The translations under genes were made by a program, and so were the position numbers. The notes under the pieces are model-generated. The model saw only the letters and a list, made by a program, of their open reading frames with translations, was not told where the DNA came from and did no database searches. Positions 5,201 through 7,890 of a DNA stretch of 7,890 bases are shown piece after piece (position 1 is the stretch's first letter; each line of letters starts with the position of its first letter). The stretch is from Anaerolineales bacterium (GTDB lineage Bacteria > Chloroflexota > Anaerolineae > Anaerolineales > JABWBV01): assembly GCA_020634875.1 (NCBI GenBank), contig JACKAX010000052.1, forward strand, positions 1 to 7,890, in the 5' to 3' direction.

Positions 5201-7286
5201 AGGCCGGTTTGGGGTGGACATCAACCTGATCAACTCATCCAACTTGCTCGAAATTAAGGTTGGGCAGGGGGCGAAACCGGGTGAGGGCGGGCATTTGCCA
5301 GGGCGCAAGGTGTCCGCGAAAGTGGCGGGGGCGCGGCACGCACGGCAAGGGGTGGACTTGATTTCTCCGTCTAACAATCACGATATTTATTCCATCGAAG
5401 ACCTCGCCCAGTTCATCGAAGAACTGAAAACCGCGAACCCCAAAGCGCGCGTGGCGGTCAAAGTGCCCGTGGTTCCGGGGATTGGCATTATTGCGGTCGG
5501 CATTGCAAAGGCGGGCGCGGACATCATCAACCTGACTGGATACGATGGGGGAACCGGTGCAGCGCGCAAACATTCGCTCCGGTACGTCGGGCTGCCTGCG
5601 GAAATCGGGGTGGTGGAAGCACACCGTGCCTTGACCGAAGGCGGGATGCGCGGCAGGGTGGAAATCTGGGCGGACGGCGGGATGAGGACCGCGGCGGATG
5701 CGGTCAAGATGATGCTCCTCGGGGCAAACCGGGTGGGGTTCGGAACCCTGGCGATGGTCGCCGTGGGCTGTACAATCTGCCGGGCCTGCCAGATGGATAC
5801 CTGCCATGTTGGGATTGCCACCCAAATTGAAACCGTGGCGCAGGCAGAAGCACACGGTCTGAAGCGGTTTGTGCCTCAGGATTTTGAACGGGCCACGCAA
5901 GGGATTGTGAGCTTGTTCGGGGCGCTGGGCCGCGAGGTGAAGGCGATCACTGCCCGGTTAGGGTTCGCCCGCACACAGGATTTAGTGGGCCGCGCGGATT
6001 TGCTCGTGCAGATTTCGCATCACGCCCGGCTGGATTTGGGCGAAATGTTGGAGGTAGCGGAATGCCCGGACGAGGAGTCCACCGCGACCCGTTTGCTAAA
6101 GCTTTCGAGCGGGGTGCAGGTGAGCCAGCGCCCGCTGCGCCGCCCGCGCAATCACCTGACAACGGTGATTTCCAATATGATGATTGAAACCGCTCTGGCA
6201 GGCGAGGAAAACATTAGCTTTGAAGATGACAAGGTTTCGCCCGTGGATCGGGTACTTGGCACACATTTGGCCGGGGCGTTGACCCGCTTCCAACGGCGGT
6301 GGATTTGGGCACCGGGCCACGGGGGCGTAGGGGGATGTGCGGATGCATGGCAGCATCAGGCGGAGGTGATGTTCAACGGGAATGGATCGAGCGGGAGTCA
6401 CCACCCGGCGCACCATCCCGCGCAAGTCGGAATTGCCGAGGCTGTCCCGGTTGCCACAAATGGGAATGGGCATGGGGCGAACGGACATGCTGAAAATATC
6501 CATGCTGAGAATGGGCATTTTGAAAACGGTCATTCTGCCCACGGTCATCCGGTTAAATCTTCTATTCAAGAGACAAATTTGCGGTTTTATGCGAGTTCGG
6601 TGCCAGGAAACGGCCTGGGCGCGTATGCGACGAACCCGATGCACATCGCAGTGGAAGGGGGTGCGCAGGATGGCGTCGGGAAGGGGATGCACGGGGGCAA
6701 GATTGTGATTTTGAAGGGGTACAACCACGACGGCGAAAGGGTAGACGGCTCGGTCGGGAAAGGGTTGGCGTATGGGGCGATTGGCGGGTTGATCGTGGTG
6801 CAAGGGAACGCGGATTCCCGGGCGTGTATCCGGTTGTCCGGGGCGGATGTCATCCTCGGCGGGGAGATTCGCCAGCCGTTGAACGATAACCTGGGCTATA
6901 TCGGTGCTCGGGCAAACGTGAAAGGGTTCCTGTGCGAGTATATGACGGCGGGGCGGGTGCTGGTGATGGGCGATCCCGGCCCGTGGATGTGTGCGGGGAT
7001 GACGGGCGGGGTGCTGTACCTGCGTTTGCAGCCCCAGAAGAATTTTGACCTGGGGGCGATCCAGCGGCGGGTGGCGCGGGGGGCGAACGTGCGTATCTCG
7101 AATGTGGATGAAGAAGATGAAGCCAACCTGGCGTACCTGCTATCCGCCTATTCAGACGAGTTGAGCCGCGGCCATCAAGTCCGCGAGGCCGAGCAGGTAT
7201 TGGATTTGTTGCAGGTTTGGGATCGGGAGTTTGTGCGGGTAGAGCCGTCGAATTTGCAGATGGATCAGTCGGTGAGTACGGAGTGA
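2235..7286 (+). CDS. gltB: Glutamate synthase large subunit (gltB-like), four-domain, with two low-complexity linkers
   Basis: The enzyme makes two glutamates from glutamine and 2-oxoglutarate in the cytoplasm. A class II glutamine amidotransferase domain should start at Cys39 (YLDEHDACAIVAS) after a 38-residue propeptide, as in other GltB proteins. It shows HTRYSTNT (241-248), HNGEIN (262-267) and GLRP (367-370), and ends near 430. A Pro/Ser linker (437-463) leads to the central domain (about 470-880). The FMN barrel (about 890-1250) has SFGSQS, GEGGEIPD, ASGRFGV, QGAKPGEGG, VAVKVP (Lys1076), DGGTGAA and an iron-sulphur motif with Cys1179, 1182, 1185 and 1190. A His-rich linker (1379-1441) precedes the GXGXG beta-helix domain (about 1447-1625; VGKGMHGGKIV, CEYMTAG, AGMTGG). 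At 1683 residues it exceeds the usual ~1500. No gltD is visible, so the electron donor (NADPH via GltD, or ferredoxin) is unknown. Codon choice changes near residue 890. Confidence 0.93.
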   Translation: MNPQMNQRTTLTDLFPGISTHSWLSGDPDSPYLDEHDACAIVASIRKGGVATHGNLKRVLNALSKMGHRSGDVNGEGDGCGVMTDIPRLIWADALEEAGKPGWLAEDRRFFVGHLMIPRESETEQRKIVQKILHLTRNAGADLLISRAGHTRPHALGKLAREQEPLFWQLAGVMSLSALEAVDRKLFDLTLAIERDTPAHVVSLSSHSVVYKVRGSVETLYHYYPELRSPQFTSAITLGHTRYSTNTTTAFERVQPFSYLGHNGEINTIARLREQARMIGTQLVHQGSDSQDLDRALGTLIHHYHFTLSEAMEILLPPILSEVAKFPAEAQQVYHHYREAFGPFAQGPAGLISRYADEAVFSVDALGLRPLWFGETDKEYFFSSEKGVYYLESLANDPRPLSPGEKMALHVHRNRTVDVYEYPALQTLLVQLARRRLPSPTPPSSLTSSPLPLFSPGPTPSPRLLAALGWSREDLEWVKSLADNGSDPLGSLGYDGPLAALSDQRQNVSDYFKEAVAVVTNPAIDREREKEHFSTRAVIGTRPSLHPNSESLAFHITLDCPILLDNTPDNPLLPSDRLAELVTRQGTRTLESLLASFGDRASVLSTLPQPDENIPNALDRLAEAALDAAKAGASLIVLDDSQAFQNGNSWLDPHLIVSVVDRALRLSFLEIPAADEPQPLFTDAAGQIDLAQILAPNPVNLRRQVGIVLRSGAIRNLHDVMMALGVGADAIAPSLLFENAVDDPRRQLSEPERFTRLQKTFRALRAGIEKVTSTMGIHELRGYGRIFASIGLGEDVALAMGTANYYGSQKQGLTWHALQTDLEERKMVVAGDGQGNLSRTNHFYPKIWKTAGQVATGSTPVGDAEPNAFELKAEATARQIPVTLRHILDFDFPAQQGGVDFANDDFGRVPFKSTPPGKIDPDEVDAGITSHSLPFVIASMSFGSQSEIAFRAYAEGAARLNMLSVNGEGGEIPDMLGKYPHHRGQQIASGRFGVDINLINSSNLLEIKVGQGAKPGEGGHLPGRKVSAKVAGARHARQGVDLISPSNNHDIYSIEDLAQFIEELKTANPKARVAVKVPVVPGIGIIAVGIAKAGADIINLTGYDGGTGAARKHSLRYVGLPAEIGVVEAHRALTEGGMRGRVEIWADGGMRTAADAVKMMLLGANRVGFGTLAMVAVGCTICRACQMDTCHVGIATQIETVAQAEAHGLKRFVPQDFERATQGIVSLFGALGREVKAITARLGFARTQDLVGRADLLVQISHHARLDLGEMLEVAECPDEESTATRLLKLSSGVQVSQRPLRRPRNHLTTVISNMMIETALAGEENISFEDDKVSPVDRVLGTHLAGALTRFQRRWIWAPGHGGVGGCADAWQHQAEVMFNGNGSSGSHHPAHHPAQVGIAEAVPVATNGNGHGANGHAENIHAENGHFENGHSAHGHPVKSSIQETNLRFYASSVPGNGLGAYATNPMHIAVEGGAQDGVGKGMHGGKIVILKGYNHDGERVDGSVGKGLAYGAIGGLIVVQGNADSRACIRLSGADVILGGEIRQPLNDNLGYIGARANVKGFLCEYMTAGRVLVMGDPGPWMCAGMTGGVLYLRLQPQKNFDLGAIQRRVARGANVRISNVDEEDEANLAYLLSAYSDELSRGHQVREAEQVLDLLQVWDREFVRVEPSNLQMDQSVSTE
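3543..3623 (+). repeat. Pro/Ser-rich linker encoded by a C/T tract with G-quadruplex potential
   Basis: Residues 437-463 of GltB consist mainly of Pro, Ser, Thr and Leu and join the amidotransferase domain to the central domain. The DNA is almost pure pyrimidine on the + strand. Between 3588 and 3621 there are five C runs (3588-3591, 3598-3601, 3606-3608, 3610-3614, 3618-3621), so the minus (template) strand has five closely spaced G runs, the pattern of a G-quadruplex. The linker is probably flexible and recently expanded. It has no recognised function. Confidence 0.75.
6468..6557 (+). repeat. Six tandem G-H-x-x-N pentapeptides in the GltB His-rich linker
   Basis: Residues 1412-1441 read as consecutive pentads GHGAN, GHAEN, IHAEN, GHFEN, GHSAH and GHPVK. 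This places His at 1413, 1418, 1423, 1428, 1433 and 1438, with one more at 1436. The 15-base DNA units are visibly related (for example CATGCTGAAAAT and CATGCTGAGAAT) but have drifted. A second His cluster (SHHPAHHPA, residues 1388-1396) lies just upstream. The segment sits between the FMN-side region and the GXGXG domain. Metal binding is possible but not shown. Confidence 0.85.
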
Positions 7287-7304
7287 CGGGGAGGAAGATT
7301 TTTT

Positions 7305-7339
7305 AACGCAAAGGCACGAAGGGGCAAAGACGCAAAGAG
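7305..7339. repeat. Intergenic ACGCAAAG-type repeat
   Basis: Short purine-rich words recur with small variations: ACGCAAAGGC (7306-7315), ACGAAGGGGC (7316-7325) and ACGCAAAGAG (7330-7339). The vocabulary differs from the CACAGAG repeats at 713-899, but the style is the same: a short degenerate A/G/C repeat starting about 20 bases after a stop codon. Sequences of this kind are common between genes of environmental bacteria such as Chloroflexi. No inverted partner is visible here. Confidence 0.6.
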
Positions 7340-7347
7340 TTTAAACG

Positions 7348-7377
7348 AAAACACCTGAATAACCACGAGTGTTTTTT
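7348..7377 (+). terminator. Weak candidate terminator after gltB
   Basis: AAAACAC (7348-7354) can pair with GTGTTTT (7369-7375) around a 14-base loop, and the T run extends to 7377. The stem is AT-rich and the loop long, so termination would be weak. It is the only terminator-like structure between gltB and the next gene. Confidence 0.35.
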
Positions 7378-7419
7378 GCTATTTGGCTTATGCAGAAGGT
7401 TTAGCTGGTGTATTGAAGG

Positions 7420-7425
7420 TATAAT
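7420..7425 (+). promoter_or_regulatory. -10 box of the promoter for the 86-residue gene
   Basis: A perfect TATAAT stands 35 bases before ATG 7461. No clear -35 hexamer is present; the best-placed bases are GGTTTA at 7398-7403. The box suggests that the terminal gene pair is transcribed independently of gltB. Confidence 0.55.
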
Positions 7426-7448
7426 TTCTTTGTTGTTATTTGTGAAAT

Positions 7449-7453
7449 AGGAG
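7449..7453 (+). promoter_or_regulatory. Ribosome binding site of the 86-residue gene
   Basis: AGGAG lies seven bases before ATG 7461, a near-ideal arrangement that fixes this start. Confidence 0.75.
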
Positions 7454-7460
7454 TTCAACA

Positions 7461-7721
7461 ATGAAATGGCAGGAAGTGCGTACACATTACCCGGAGCAAT
7501 GGCTTTTGGTGGAGGCGATCAAGGCCCATTCCGTCAAAAATAAACGGATTTTGGAACATCTTGCCGTGATCAGTACATTTCCCGATTCCATTGCGGCGAT
7601 GAAGAGTTATGCACAACTTCACCAGGACGCGCCGGAACGTGAATTATATGTTTTCCATACCAGCCGGGAGACGTTGGATGTCACGGAAAAGCGGTGGTTG
7701 GGCATTCGGGGTGCGCGGTGA
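7461..7721 (+). CDS. Conserved small protein of unknown function, first gene of a pair with a retropepsin-like protease
   Basis: This 86-residue protein has no signal peptide or membrane segment and is probably cytoplasmic. It starts MKWQEVRTHYPEQW, has a hydrophilic middle (KAHSVKNKRILEHLAVI), then ELYVFHTSRE, and ends EKRWLGIRG. I recall similar short proteins, with the N-terminal YPxQW, the YVFHTSRE and the RWLGIRG blocks, encoded next to aspartyl proteases in Cyanobacteria and Chloroflexi, but I cannot name a characterised member. A good ribosome binding site and a perfect -10 box precede it. Its TGA stop overlaps the GTG start of the next gene by four bases, which implies translational coupling and a joint function. 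A toxin-antitoxin-like or regulator/protease pair is possible, but nothing in the sequence proves it. Confidence 0.85.
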   Translation: MKWQEVRTHYPEQWLLVEAIKAHSVKNKRILEHLAVISTFPDSIAAMKSYAQLHQDAPERELYVFHTSRETLDVTEKRWLGIRGAR

Positions 7722-7890
7722 AGATAACATTGCAGGATGGATTACCCTTTGTGAAGGCTGAACTTACTTTTCAAGGTCGAAATCTGATGCTTAAAAATGT
7801 GCTTTTGGATACAGGCTCCGTTGGAGCCGTTTTTTCGACAGATAAGTTGCTTACCATTGGCTTGACTTATGAGCCAGAAGATCATGTTCA
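7718..7890 (+). CDS. Retropepsin-like aspartic protease, N-terminal part (3' end outside window)
   Basis: The frame opens with GTG inside the GTGA overlap with the upstream stop and stays open for 57 codons to the window edge. It reads MKITLQDGLPFVKAEL at the start, followed by VLLDTGSVGAVFS, in which Asp31-Thr32-Gly33-Ser34 is the hallmark active-site turn of retropepsin-type aspartic proteases preceded by hydrophobic strand residues. Such single-domain bacterial proteins are usually about 120-140 residues and would act as dimers. There is no signal peptide, so a cytoplasmic site is likely. No independent ribosome binding site is evident, consistent with coupled translation. Activity is inferred from one motif, and the rest of the fold lies outside the window. 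Confidence 0.8.
   Translation, partial: MKITLQDGLPFVKAELTFQGRNLMLKNVLLDTGSVGAVFSTDKLLTIGLTYEPEDHV

Noticed and set aside
6096..6803. 235-codon minus-strand open frame inside gltB
   Set aside because: It is opposite the GXGXG region and His linker, with low-complexity content explained by the reverse reading of GltB.

Overview
The window is about 7.9 kb of bacterial chromosome, moderately GC-rich, with all recognised genes on the + strand. The best fit is a member of Chloroflexota, probably an Anaerolineae-like lineage. Three things point there: a LysW-type (alpha-aminoadipate) lysine biosynthesis pair, intergenic repeats built from CACAGAG-like and ACGCAAAG-like words, and a small-protein/retropepsin gene pair that I associate with Chloroflexi and Cyanobacteria. 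This placement comes from memory of families, not from a search.

Layout. Bases 1-717 hold the 3' part of lysJ (LysW-gamma-lysine / ornithine aminotransferase). A 203-base gap follows, filled by two tandem copies of a hairpin-forming repeat. Bases 921-1970 are lysK, the hydrolase that frees lysine or ornithine from the LysW carrier. Bases 1971-2234 are a low-GC intergenic stretch. It contains a strong intrinsic terminator that ends only 17 bases before the next start codon, with upstream segments that can form a competing antiterminator, so it looks like an attenuator or riboswitch-type leader. Bases 2235-7286 encode a 1683-residue glutamate synthase large subunit (gltB-like) with all classical domains plus two low-complexity linkers, one Pro/Ser-rich and one with His pentads. 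After a 174-base gap with a second repeat family and a good -10 box, bases 7461-7721 encode an 86-residue protein of unknown function. It overlaps by 4 bases a retropepsin-like aspartic protease that runs off the window at 7890.

How the genes relate. LysJ uses glutamate as amino donor to make LysW-gamma-lysine and LysK releases the lysine. Glutamate synthase makes that glutamate from glutamine and 2-oxoglutarate, so the first three genes form a nitrogen-assimilation and amino-acid-biosynthesis neighbourhood. The gltB gene nevertheless appears to have its own leader control. The terminal gene pair seems functionally unrelated.

The points most worth a second look are the attenuator-like leader before gltB, the overlapping small-protein/retropepsin pair, the His-pentad linker in GltB, and a reversal of GC skew and codon choice inside gltB near the start of its FMN domain.
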